From positions 4,092,001 to 4,156,000 of the forward strand of contig CBDDIR010000003.1 in NCBI GenBank assembly GCA_965229115.1: 64,000 bases of DNA. Direction: 5' to 3'. The notes under the pieces are model-generated. The model saw only the letters and a program-made list of their open reading frames with translations. It had not been told where the DNA came from and ran no database searches. This stretch comes from UBA7672 sp965229115 (GTDB lineage: Bacteria; Pseudomonadota; Alphaproteobacteria; Caulobacterales; Hyphomonadaceae). How positions within the stretch are numbered: position 1 is the stretch's first letter; each line of letters opens with the position of its first letter. Made by a program: the position numbers and the translations under genes. Below, piece after piece: positions 23,940 to 31,417 of this stretch.

Positions 23940-24890
23940 ATGCGCAATCGCTTTCCCGCCCAGAAAGCCGGAACGATCTACCTGACCGAAGGCGGGCAGG
24001 AGACCGAGGTGATGTACCGCCACGGTTTCGAGCTTCCCGAATTCGCGATGTTCCCACTGCTCGATAATCCCGCAGCGCTCGAGGTGATGCGGACGATGTA
24101 CCGCAACTATCTTGATGTCGCTGCTAGGCATGGCTGCGTCGCACTGATGGGCGGTCTCGATTACCGCGCCAGCCCCGACTGGGGCCGCAAGATCGGTCTC
24201 ACCGACCAGCAGCTTGCCGACTATCAGCAGCGCTCGATCGCCTTTCTTCGCGAAGTCGCCGCGCCTTCTGCCGGCCAGCTGCCGGGCATAATGTTCGTCG
24301 GCTGCATCGGTCCACGCGGCGACGCCTATTCGCTTAACCAGACGATCACCGAGACAGAGGCCGAGGAGTATCACAGCTTCCAGCTCGCCGGCCTCAAGGC
24401 AGCGGGCGTCGATCTCGCCATGGCGATGACCTTCAACAACGTGCCCGAAGCGGTCGGCGTCGCCCGCGCCGCCGCGCGCGCCAACCTGCCGCTGGAAATC
24501 TCCTTCACCCTCGACAGCAACCATCGCCTGAAGTCCGGCCCGTCGCTCAAGTCGGCCATTGAAACCGTGGACTTCCTCGCCGGCGAGGACCGGCCGGATT
24601 TCTACGGCATCAACTGCTCGCATCCGCTGGAATTCTCGCCTGCGCTGGAGCCCGGCGCATGGATCCGCCGTATCCGCAGCCTGCGCCCGAACGCTGCGAT
24701 GATGGACAAACAGTCCCTGTGCACCCTCGGCCACCTGGAAGAGGGCGACCCCGTCTCGCTCGGCGCGCTGATGGGCATGCTCGCCCGTAACCATCCTGAC
24801 GTCGACATGTGGGGCGGTTGCTGCGGCACCTGGGACAAGCACCTCGAACACATCGCCGCCAACGTCCGCGAAGTCCGCGCCCCAGCCTGA
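23940..24890 (+). CDS. Homocysteine S-methyltransferase family protein
   Basis: The 316-residue TIM-barrel protein has the family's zinc site: Cys in INCSHP (about residue 225) and the Cys-Cys pair in GGCCGT (about 294). It begins with IYLTEGGQETEVMYRHG, which replaces the usual TDGG-like start. Members methylate homocysteine from betaine, S-methylmethionine or other donors; the donor cannot be told. The ATG at 23940 has GGGGG 7 nt upstream. Two other in-frame starts upstream (23904 TTG, 23916 ATG) give odd extensions. Confidence 0.88.
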   Translation: MRNRFPAQKAGTIYLTEGGQETEVMYRHGFELPEFAMFPLLDNPAALEVMRTMYRNYLDVAARHGCVALMGGLDYRASPDWGRKIGLTDQQLADYQQRSIAFLREVAAPSAGQLPGIMFVGCIGPRGDAYSLNQTITETEAEEYHSFQLAGLKAAGVDLAMAMTFNNVPEAVGVARAAARANLPLEISFTLDSNHRLKSGPSLKSAIETVDFLAGEDRPDFYGINCSHPLEFSPALEPGAWIRRIRSLRPNAAMMDKQSLCTLGHLEEGDPVSLGALMGMLARNHPDVDMWGGCCGTWDKHLEHIAANVREVRAPA

Positions 24891-24940
24891 TCTCACGGCC
24901 AGATCCGCTGGCTTCTGTCAGCATGCTGAGGGAAGGGCGG

Positions 24941-24986
24941 TTGCCCTCGGCGACCTCACGCGCGATAAAGAGAACCTAACAGGAAC
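24941..24986 (+). promoter_or_regulatory. SOS (LexA) box overlapping the mmcB promoter
   Basis: A -35-like TTGCCC (24941-24946) and a -10-like GATAAA (24964-24969) are separated by 17 bp. Directly after lies GAAC-CTAACAG-GAAC (24972-24986). This is the exact reverse complement of GTTC-N7-GTTC, the LexA box of alphaproteobacteria. It would cover the transcription start, an ideal place for repression. mmcB starts 9 bp downstream. Confidence 0.85.
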
Positions 24987-24995
24987 TCTTTGCTC

Positions 24996-25493
24996 ATGGC
25001 CCTGCTGGCGCCGTCGCCCGTCTCACAAGCCTTTGGCGATCCCGTGCCTACGGGCCGCGCCGCCGAGATCGTGCGCGGCGCCCAGCGCATGCTGGCCGAA
25101 CTGGGCCTAGCATCTCTGACGGAAGTCACACTCGCCAACGGCCGCCGCGCCGATGTCATGGCGATTGCTCCGAAGGGTGAGATCGTCATCCTCGAAGTGA
25201 AGTCCTGCCTGCAGGATTTCCAGACCGACCAGAAATGGCCCGAATACGCCCCTTACTGCGACCGCTTCTACTTCGCCGTTGACTGCGATTTCCCGAAGGA
25301 CCGTATCCCCGAACACGCCGGCCTGATCGTCTGCGACAGCTTCGGCGGCGCCATTCTTCGCGAGTGCACGCCATCACCTCTTAACGCTTCCCGGCGCAAG
25401 TCGGTGACCTTGTCCTTCGCGCGTCTGGCTGCGGCACGTCTCATGCGAGCGGGCGAGCCTGCGCCGACTTCCGCCGAGCCTTCGATCGCCTAG
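24996..25493 (+). CDS. mmcB: MmcB family DNA-repair protein (PD-(D/E)XK nuclease-like)
   Basis: The 165-residue product has RRADVMAIAPKGEIVILEVKS. Asp52, Glu67 and Lys69 fit a PD-(D/E)XK nuclease core as in MmcB (DUF1052), a family known in Caulobacter for mitomycin-C resistance. It should be a soluble DNA-repair enzyme induced by DNA damage, and the SOS box on its promoter supports this. The ATG at 24996 is only 9 bp after that box. A gene for a protein with a beta-clamp motif follows 14 bp downstream. Confidence 0.92.
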   Translation: MALLAPSPVSQAFGDPVPTGRAAEIVRGAQRMLAELGLASLTEVTLANGRRADVMAIAPKGEIVILEVKSCLQDFQTDQKWPEYAPYCDRFYFAVDCDFPKDRIPEHAGLIVCDSFGGAILRECTPSPLNASRRKSVTLSFARLAAARLMRAGEPAPTSAEPSIA

Positions 25494-25507
25494 GGTTACT
25501 GTTCTAC

Positions 25508-25981
25508 ATGACGCTGCAATATCCGCTCGCCCCCAATGCCCGCGCCGCGCTCGACAGCGAGGTGACGGCCCGCACCATTGCGGAGGCGCGCGAACTCAGC
25601 AGCGGCCCGGTCGAACTCATCGCCGATTTCGTTCGCCCCACGCCCGCCGAGCGCGAGGAGATGCAGGCCAAGGCAGAGCGCGGCATCGCCCGCGGCTTTG
25701 TGCAGCTCTACGAGGACGCGAAGGGCAACCCCGTCATCGCTGTGTCCTACTGGAAGCCCTACACTGGTAAACCCAAAGCAAGGCCTGTCCCCGCCGCGGC
25801 GCCCACGCCTCCCGCCCCTGCGGAAGACCACACCGACGATCTCTACTTCAACAAGCCCGGCGCCAAGGAAGCAGCCGCTGCGAAGAAGCGGAAGAAGCTG
25901 CCAGACCCGAACCAGCTCGATCTGTTCGGCGATGAAGGCCCCAAGCCTCCCATGGACAAGCCTCCCGGGGACAATGCGTAA
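25508..25981 (+). CDS. Hypothetical protein with a beta-clamp-binding motif, in the mmcB operon
   Basis: The 157-residue protein has an N-terminal region of about 80 residues (alpha helix, then YWKPYTGK), a Pro/Ala-rich linker, a basic cluster (KKRKK) and then QLDLF at residues 136-140 in PNQLDLFGDE. That pentapeptide is the consensus by which bacterial polymerases and repair proteins bind the sliding clamp DnaN. It lies in a likely disordered tail, as such motifs usually do. With mmcB 14 bp upstream and under its SOS box, a role at damaged replication forks is a fair inference. I know no family name. Confidence 0.75.
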   Translation: MTLQYPLAPNARAALDSEVTARTIAEARELSSGPVELIADFVRPTPAEREEMQAKAERGIARGFVQLYEDAKGNPVIAVSYWKPYTGKPKARPVPAAAPTPPAPAEDHTDDLYFNKPGAKEAAAAKKRKKLPDPNQLDLFGDEGPKPPMDKPPGDNA

Positions 25982-26061
25982 ACCCGGCAGTACCGGAAAC
26001 GCCTGACGGCCAACATCAAATCGTCTCGCCCAAATCGTGTCGCTGTGCGTACAAGTGATCG

Positions 26062-26670
26062 ATGCGATCGGATGGCGCTGGATCAGGCGGACAGGGAAAG
26101 CCGGCCGGCGAAACGCTGGCCGAGACCGATCGCGCCCGCTTTGCCGATCTCCTCGTCCTCGTTGCCGCCCGCCAGGACCGCACCGCCTATGCCGAGCTGT
26201 TCGGCTATTACGCCCCGCGCGTGAAGTCCTACCTGCTGCGTCTCGGCGCCGATAACGCGCAGGCCGAAGAGATCACGCAGGACGTCATGGTCACCGTCTG
26301 GCGCAAGGCCCAGCTGTTCGATCGCGCGCAGGCTTCCGTCTCGACCTGGATTTTCCGGATCGCGCGTAATCGTCGCATCGATGTTTTCAGGCGCACCAAG
26401 AAGCCCGATCTGGATCCCGAAGAACCCATGATCCTGCCGGCCGCCGCCGAGGCGCCCGATGCCCGCATCGAGATCATGGAAACCGAAACCCGCGTCCGCG
26501 CGGCCATGAAAGATCTGCCCGAAGAACAACTGCTTCTGCTGCGCATGGCCTTCTACGAGGGCCTGTCCCACCGCGAGATCGCCGACAAGCTGGATGTGCC
26601 GCTCGGCACGGTTAAGTCCCGCATCCGTCTCGCGTTCGGGAAAATGAAGTCGAGGCTCGAAAATGACTGA
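26062..26670 (+). CDS. ECF-type RNA polymerase sigma factor (group with ChrR anti-sigma)
   Basis: The 202-residue protein has region 2 (YAELFGYYAPRVKSYLLRLG, then AEEITQDVMVTVWRKA, and WIFRIARNRRIDVFRR) and region 4 (MAFYEGLSHREIADKL, then GTVKSRIRLAFGKMK). No region 1 or 3 is present, so it is an ECF sigma. A ChrR-like gene follows on the same strand, as in ECF11 pairs that answer singlet oxygen or oxidant stress. The ATG at 26062 is preceded by an in-frame stop 6 bp upstream, so the start cannot lie further out. Confidence 0.93.
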   Translation: MRSDGAGSGGQGKPAGETLAETDRARFADLLVLVAARQDRTAYAELFGYYAPRVKSYLLRLGADNAQAEEITQDVMVTVWRKAQLFDRAQASVSTWIFRIARNRRIDVFRRTKKPDLDPEEPMILPAAAEAPDARIEIMETETRVRAAMKDLPEEQLLLLRMAFYEGLSHREIADKLDVPLGTVKSRIRLAFGKMKSRLEND

Positions 26671-26692
26671 ATGCCGCAACGTCGTTTTTGAG

Positions 26693-26722
26693 TGATCCCG
26701 CTGGCGACGGGCTGCGTAGCAC
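26693..26722 (+). promoter_or_regulatory. Candidate ECF promoter between the sigma and anti-sigma genes
   Basis: TGATCC (26693-26698), an 18-bp spacer and TAGCAC (26717-26722) resemble the TGATCC-type -35 recognised by RpoE/ECF11 sigma factors in related bacteria. It lies just after the sigma gene stop, not before the gene, which is unusual. It would drive the anti-sigma gene alone. The -10 match is weak. Confidence 0.35.
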
Positions 26723-26767
26723 TGTGCGTTGAAAAGGTATCGACGGCCTAATTCCCGTCCCGGCTGT

Positions 26768-27433
26768 ATGGAAATGATGAAGGTTATTTCGGCCCCGCGT
26801 ATCGACGAAGCCACCCGCGCCGCTCTGGCGTCTGGCAGGGCGGAGCCGTCGCTGGGCCTCTTCATCGACACGCTGATGGCCATGCGCGGCATCGACGAGC
26901 GTGAAGGCGAAGTCATCGCCGGCACGATCCTCGAAGCCGAGATCATCTCCGACCTCTCGCCCCACGCGCTCGACATGGTCTGGGCCGCAATCGAACGCGG
27001 CGCATCCAGGCCGAAGCCGAAACTCGTCTACGAAGAACTCAACCAGACGCCCGCCTTCCTGCAGGACGTCATCCTCCAGGCCGAAGAGCGGCGCGGCTGG
27101 GCCTATGGCGGCCCCGGCATCAAGCGCCTCGCCATCGACATGCCCGGCGATAAATCGAAGGGCGCAGCTAAGCTCGAAATCATCCGCATCGGCGCCGGCA
27201 CGAAAGTGCCGTGGCACACCCACAAGGGCCAGGAACTCACCCTCTGCATTGCCGGCGAATTCTCGGATCACAACGCCGTCTATGGCCCCGGCGACTTCTC
27301 CGTCTATGACGGCACAACCCGCCACCAACCGGTCGCCGCCGCAAACGCCCCCGCCTACGCGCTCGCCGTAACCGACGACGGCCTCCGCTTCGAAGGCCTC
27401 CTCGGCGCGCTCCAGAAACTGTTCAACGCGTAA
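26768..27433 (+). CDS. ChrR-like anti-sigma factor with cupin domain
   Basis: The 221-residue product ends in a ChrR-type cupin: PWHTHKGQELTLCIAGEF, then YGPGDFSVYDG. An N-terminal helical domain of about 100 residues (ASGRAEPSLGLFIDTLMAMRG) sits where ChrR holds its sigma factor. In known ChrR proteins that domain binds zinc through two His and two Cys (H, then HxxxCxxC). Here the stretch contains neither His nor Cys, so zinc-based control appears lost. The protein may still sequester the sigma factor, or sense through the cupin alone. The ATG at 26768 lies 97 bp after the sigma gene. Confidence 0.85.
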   Translation: MEMMKVISAPRIDEATRAALASGRAEPSLGLFIDTLMAMRGIDEREGEVIAGTILEAEIISDLSPHALDMVWAAIERGASRPKPKLVYEELNQTPAFLQDVILQAEERRGWAYGGPGIKRLAIDMPGDKSKGAAKLEIIRIGAGTKVPWHTHKGQELTLCIAGEFSDHNAVYGPGDFSVYDGTTRHQPVAAANAPAYALAVTDDGLRFEGLLGALQKLFNA

Positions 27434-27440
27434 TCGGTAA

Positions 27441-27459
27441 GGTGCATCGAAGATGCACC
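27441..27459. terminator. Short hairpin between convergent anti-sigma and thpR genes
   Basis: GGTGCATC-GAA-GATGCACC is an 8-bp perfect stem with a 3-nt loop, 8 bp after the anti-sigma stop. No T run follows on either strand, so termination is uncertain. Position between convergent genes is the main support. Confidence 0.4.
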
Positions 27460-27495
27460 GTCCATGAGCCAGCGCCCGTCCTTCAGCGGACGCCG

Positions 27496-28053
27496 CTACG
27501 TGGCCAACCCGCCACTCCCCACCAGCGGATAAACCGCTTCCTCCACATAGCGACTACCGGCCTTCGTCGCGCGCGACGAGTACATGCAGAAATGATCGAC
27601 CCAGAATTTGTCGGTCCGGAACTCAGATGCGTCCTGCAGGAAGTTTGCGACGTCGAAATCAAGCGTGCCGTGGCAGTAGGCGAGGGTGACGTGCGGCTTG
27701 TATTTGCGTGACTCAGGGACAAGCCCCGCACGCTGCACCGCGCGCTCGCACGCAGACGCCAGACGCGCCAGATCCGGCGGCGCATCGACGCCCGCCCACA
27801 GCGCGCTGGGCTCCTTGCCGCCAAAGCTGCCTGCGCCCGCCAGCGCGATCTCGAACGGCGCCGCCACGATCTGCCCCAGCTCATGATCGACATCGCGCGC
27901 CATCGCCTCATCGACGTCGCCGATGAAGCGCAACGTCAGATGGTGGTGTTCGGGCAGACGCCACACAGCGCCAGGCACGTCAGCCTCCAGCATCATCAGC
28001 CGCTCGGAGATGTGTTCCGGCACAGGAATGGCGATGAACAGACGAAGCGTCAT
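27496..28053 (-). CDS. thpR: RNA 2',3'-cyclic phosphodiesterase (2H/LigT family)
   Basis: The 185-residue protein has both HxTx motifs of the 2H phosphoesterases: HLTLRF (His38, Thr40) and HVTLAY in the second half, in the usual pseudo-symmetric fold. The N-terminus LRLFIAIPVPE is typical of ThpR. Members hydrolyse 2',3'-cyclic phosphates on RNA and were first seen as a 2'-5' RNA ligase. It is soluble and appears to be a single-gene unit. Confidence 0.92.
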   Translation of the reverse strand: MTLRLFIAIPVPEHISERLMMLEADVPGAVWRLPEHHHLTLRFIGDVDEAMARDVDHELGQIVAAPFEIALAGAGSFGGKEPSALWAGVDAPPDLARLASACERAVQRAGLVPESRKYKPHVTLAYCHGTLDFDVANFLQDASEFRTDKFWVDHFCMYSSRATKAGSRYVEEAVYPLVGSGGLAT

Positions 28054-28301
28054 GGCTGCTCGATTAACCGTGCAAGGCGACTGCGAAAATAGTTCGGAAG
28101 TACGTAATGCAGCTTACGCCCATCGCTTGGGCAGGACTCCTCGCGGAATCAAGGTTTCGCGCGTGTTCAGAGTCATCACAGACGCGCCAACTGGGCCGTA
28201 TAAACCTCGGATTTACTTGATTTGCCGCATGCGAGTGGCCATTATTTCAGGCAATCGGCTGCCTTTACCGCAGCGTCGACAAGAAGGTTGAGACAAACAC
28301 C

Positions 28302-29066
28302 ATGGCTGACTTCCAGTACGCCTCGCCGCAAGCCGGCACAGGCGATATGGCCAGGGACGCCGGCCTCCGCAAGTTTATGCTGGGCGTCTATAACAAGCTC
28401 GGACTCGGCATCCTGCTCGCAGGCGTGCTGGCTTACGTCGCCGGTACGGTTGAGCCGGTCACCGCGCTCGTGTTCGGCACGCCGCTGCTTTACGTCGTTC
28501 AGTGGGGCCCGGTGGTTCTTCTGCTCGGCTCGATGTTCTTCATGAAGAACCCGTCGCCGCTCGGCACGGGCATCATGTACTGGACCATCGTCACGCTGAT
28601 GGGCCTCGGCCTTGGCACCTGGGTGCTGATGGCTGAAAGCGGCGCTGGCGCTGCCACGCGCGGCGGCATCGGTCTGTCGCTCACCTACGTGACGATCGCC
28701 AAAGCCTTCCTGATCACCGCTTCGGCCTTCGGCGCTCTCTCGCTGTTCGGCTACACCACGAAGCGCGACATGTCGGGCATCGGCTCGTTCGCCATCATGG
28801 CGCTGTGGGGCGTCCTCGCCCTGTCGCTCCTGAACTTCATCCTGCCGGCCTCGTCGATGATGGAATGGATCATCATGGGCGCCGTGTTCGCGCTCTCGGC
28901 GGTCCTGATCGCCGTAGAAACGCAGCAGCTGAAGAATGGCTACTACGCCTTCGACGGCGACGCCCGCTCGCTGGCGGTCATGACGAACTGGGGTGCCCTG
29001 AACTTCTTCATCTCGTTCATCAACATGTTCCGCATCGTGCTGATGTTCCTCTCCTCGCGCGAATAA
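28302..29066 (+). CDS. Bax inhibitor-1/YccA family membrane protein
   Basis: The 254-residue protein has a hydrophilic N-terminus (DAGLRKFMLGVYNKLGLG) and seven membrane segments. VYNKLGLGILLAG near the start and TKRDMSGIGSF in the middle are characteristic of the BI-1/TMBIM family. Family members conduct Ca2+ or H+ or modulate membrane proteases; the role here is not known. It is followed at once by a strong terminator, and about 250 bp lie upstream with no other gene, so it is monocistronic. Confidence 0.93.
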   Translation: MADFQYASPQAGTGDMARDAGLRKFMLGVYNKLGLGILLAGVLAYVAGTVEPVTALVFGTPLLYVVQWGPVVLLLGSMFFMKNPSPLGTGIMYWTIVTLMGLGLGTWVLMAESGAGAATRGGIGLSLTYVTIAKAFLITASAFGALSLFGYTTKRDMSGIGSFAIMALWGVLALSLLNFILPASSMMEWIIMGAVFALSAVLIAVETQQLKNGYYAFDGDARSLAVMTNWGALNFFISFINMFRIVLMFLSSRE

Positions 29067-29091
29067 GCGCCGGACTGGCAAGCTAAAATGG

Positions 29092-29121
29092 AAAGCCCCG
29101 ACCTCGCGGTCGGGGCTTTTT
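29092..29121 (+). terminator. Rho-independent terminator after the BI-1 gene
   Basis: AAAGCCCCGACC-TCGC-GGTCGGGGCTTT forms a perfect 12-bp stem with a tetraloop, followed by TTCATTT. It begins 26 bp after the stop codon. The A run before the stem lets it work on the minus strand as well, for the convergent DUF2794 gene. Confidence 0.93.
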
Positions 29122-29189
29122 CATTTCGGATATCCAACGGCTGTGGATAACCTGCTGTGGACGGGCAGGGGATAACTCAGTCCACCCAA

Positions 29190-29549
29190 TCAATCGACGA
29201 CGTTGAAGCGCTTCTTCTCCAGCACGCGAAGCACCTGCGCCAGCTCCTGGCCACGCTTCAGAATCTGTCCCGTGCTGTTGCTGACGGAGAAAGCGCCCTG
29301 ACGTCGCGCCAGCTCCGGACGTTTTTCCACAACATAGGTCGGCGCTTCGGAGGCCCGGCGGAACATGTGGAACAGCGCGTGGTCGCCAAAAGCGCCGATC
29401 GCGTAGTCGCGGCATTCGCCCTCCGCGACCATGCGGCCATACACGCGAAGGATCAGATCGAGCTCTTTCCGGTCAAACCACACACGCTTTTGCGCTGAAA
29501 CAGGCCCTGCCTGAGCAGAATGAATCCCGGCCTGTGGTTGATCCGTCAT
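29190..29549 (-). CDS. DUF2794 family protein
   Basis: This 119-residue protein has VWFDRKELDLILRVYGRMVAEG near its start, then RDYAIGAFGDHALFHMFRRA and YVVEKRPELA, which is the DUF2794 pattern found in alphaproteobacteria. Function is unknown. It is soluble and basic. The ATG at 29549 is chosen to match the family; the open frame extends further but without conserved sequence. Confidence 0.85.
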   Translation of the reverse strand: MTDQPQAGIHSAQAGPVSAQKRVWFDRKELDLILRVYGRMVAEGECRDYAIGAFGDHALFHMFRRASEAPTYVVEKRPELARRQGAFSVSNSTGQILKRGQELAQVLRVLEKKRFNVVD

Positions 29550-29930
29550 GAGCGCTCCTCGGTTGAAGAAACAAACGCCGATCACCCAAGCTGGGATCAT
29601 TACAGAGATTTCGCAATATGACCGCAATTAGGACTAGCCAACGCCACCAACTCAGGCGAAGTTAACAACGTCGGGCGGATGGTTAAGACGCCGACCTTGG
29701 ACCCAACAGCCCCCCAGCCCCCCAGGGTTGCGACTGCAACGGTCCGTCCGACACCTAATCTCCTGAAAATCAGATAGATTTCCCTCCGGGGCGAAGCCGT
29801 ATTCGCTCTGGCCTTTGGCGCATCCGGAATTAACTCATTCCAGCGCTTTTCGGCTGATTCGTTAAAACCGGCCGGTAAGCTGCCCCCTGATTCCCGGGCT
29901 CAAAAAGCCCATCCACTGGCCTTGGATTGC
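29550..29930. other. Intergenic region between divergent DUF2794 and ABC-transporter genes
   Basis: These 381 bp contain no convincing gene. A-T-richer patches occur around 29600-29640 and 29820-29870 and may hold the two divergent promoters. No terminator or strong inverted repeat is apparent. Confidence 0.4.
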
Positions 29931-30662
29931 ATGCCCGCGCTGAAGGTTGATGCCCTGAGCAAGTCATTCGGTTCGCGCCAGGCGGTGCGGGCTGTCAGCT
30001 TTGCCGTGGAAACGGGCGAGACGGTCGCCTTCCTCGGCCCCAACGGCGCCGGCAAGTCGACGACGCTCCGCATGATCGCCGGCTTCCTCGAACCCGACGC
30101 GGGCGACGCTCTCATCAACGGCGTCTCGATTCTCTCGGATCGCACCAAGGCCCAGCTCGCGCTCGGCTATCTCGCCGAAGGCGCGCCGCTCTATACCGAC
30201 CTGTCGGTGCGCAACTTCCTCGGCTTCCTCGCCCGCACCCATGGGCTCACGCGCACCGCCGCGAAGGATGCCATCGCCCGCGTCGCCGAAGACGCCGCCA
30301 TCAAGGATGTGCTCGCCCGTCCGATCGATACGCTGTCGAAGGGCTATCGCCGCCGCGTCGCGCTTGCAGGGTCCATCGTCCACGATCCGCCAGTGCTGAT
30401 CCTCGATGAACCGACAGATGGCCTGGATCCGAACCAGAAGATCGCCATGCGCGCCCTCATCGCCCGCATGTCGAAGCACAAGGCTATCCTGATCTCGACG
30501 CACCAGCTCGACGAAGTCGAAGCCATGTGCACCCGCGCCGTGCTGATCGACCGGGGAGACATCAAGGCCGACGGCACGCCAGCGGAAATCGCCGCCCGCA
30601 CACCCAGCGGAAAACTCGAAGATGCCTTCCATCTGCTGACACGCGGGGAGAAGGCGGCTTGA
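29931..30662 (+). CDS. ABC-2 type transporter ATP-binding protein (GldA-like)
   Basis: The 243-residue protein has Walker A (GPNGAGKST), the signature LSKGYRRRV, Walker B (LILDEPTDGLD) and the switch His in LISTHQLDEVE. It is nearest to the ATPases paired with ABC-2 permeases, such as GldA. The ATG at 29931 is preferred to a TTG 9 bp upstream. The next gene (permease) overlaps its stop. Two further genes, GldG-like and DUF4340, complete a four-gene operon whose cargo is unknown. Confidence 0.93.
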   Translation: MPALKVDALSKSFGSRQAVRAVSFAVETGETVAFLGPNGAGKSTTLRMIAGFLEPDAGDALINGVSILSDRTKAQLALGYLAEGAPLYTDLSVRNFLGFLARTHGLTRTAAKDAIARVAEDAAIKDVLARPIDTLSKGYRRRVALAGSIVHDPPVLILDEPTDGLDPNQKIAMRALIARMSKHKAILISTHQLDEVEAMCTRAVLIDRGDIKADGTPAEIAARTPSGKLEDAFHLLTRGEKAA

Positions 30663-31417
30663 ACGAGACCTTCGCCCTCAACATGCGGCAGGCCGGCAAC
30701 GCATTGCGCGCCGTCTATATCCGCGAACTCGCGGCTTACTTCCTGACGCCGCTCGCCTATGTGTTCATCGCGATCTTCCTCATCGCGCTCGGCTCCTTCA
30801 CTTTCGAGATCGGAAAATTCTTCGACACCAATCAGGCCGACCTCGCGCCATTCTTCCTGTTCCACCCTTGGCTCTATCTCGTTTTCCTCCCCGCCATCGC
30901 AATGCGGTTGTGGGCCGACGAGGCGAGGGGAGGGACGCTGGAACTGCTGCTGACGCTTCCCGCGCCAACATGGTCGCTGGTGCTCGGCAAATTCCTCGCC
31001 GCATGGACCGTCGCCGCCGCAGCGCTGTTGCTCACCACGCCGATGTGGATGTCGGTCAACTGGCTGGGCGCGCCGGATAACACGGCGATCTTCCTCACCT
31101 ATGTGATCTCCTTCCTGATGGCCGGCGGCTACCTCGCCATCGCCTGCGCCATGTCGGCCGCTGCCGGCAATCAGGTCGTCGCCTTCGTCCTCTCCGTCGC
31201 CGTCGGCTTCATCTTCACGGCGGCCGGATTGCCCGTCGTTGCCTCCGCCTTCGGGCCCGGTCTGGCCGAGACAATGGCCGCATTCTCGCTGCTGACCCAC
31301 TTCGAAGCCGCCCAGCGCGGCGTGCTCGAGATGCGGGCGCTAGTGTTCTACATCGGCTTCATCGCCGTCTGGTTGGCGTTCAACGCCATCTGGGTCAGCG
31401 CACGGAAGGGCGGCTGA
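30659..31417 (+). CDS. ABC-2 type transporter permease
   Basis: The 252-residue protein has six hydrophobic segments with the ABC-2 features YIRELAAYFLTPLAYVFIAIF near the N-terminus and RLWADEARGGTLELLLTLP in the first cytoplasmic loop. The TTG at 30659 overlaps the upstream stop (TTGA) and has GGGGAGAAGG before it, so translation is coupled; an ATG at 30683 is the alternative. It forms the membrane channel of the operon's transporter. Confidence 0.9.
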   Translation: MNETFALNMRQAGNALRAVYIRELAAYFLTPLAYVFIAIFLIALGSFTFEIGKFFDTNQADLAPFFLFHPWLYLVFLPAIAMRLWADEARGGTLELLLTLPAPTWSLVLGKFLAAWTVAAAALLLTTPMWMSVNWLGAPDNTAIFLTYVISFLMAGGYLAIACAMSAAAGNQVVAFVLSVAVGFIFTAAGLPVVASAFGPGLAETMAAFSLLTHFEAAQRGVLEMRALVFYIGFIAVWLAFNAIWVSARKGG

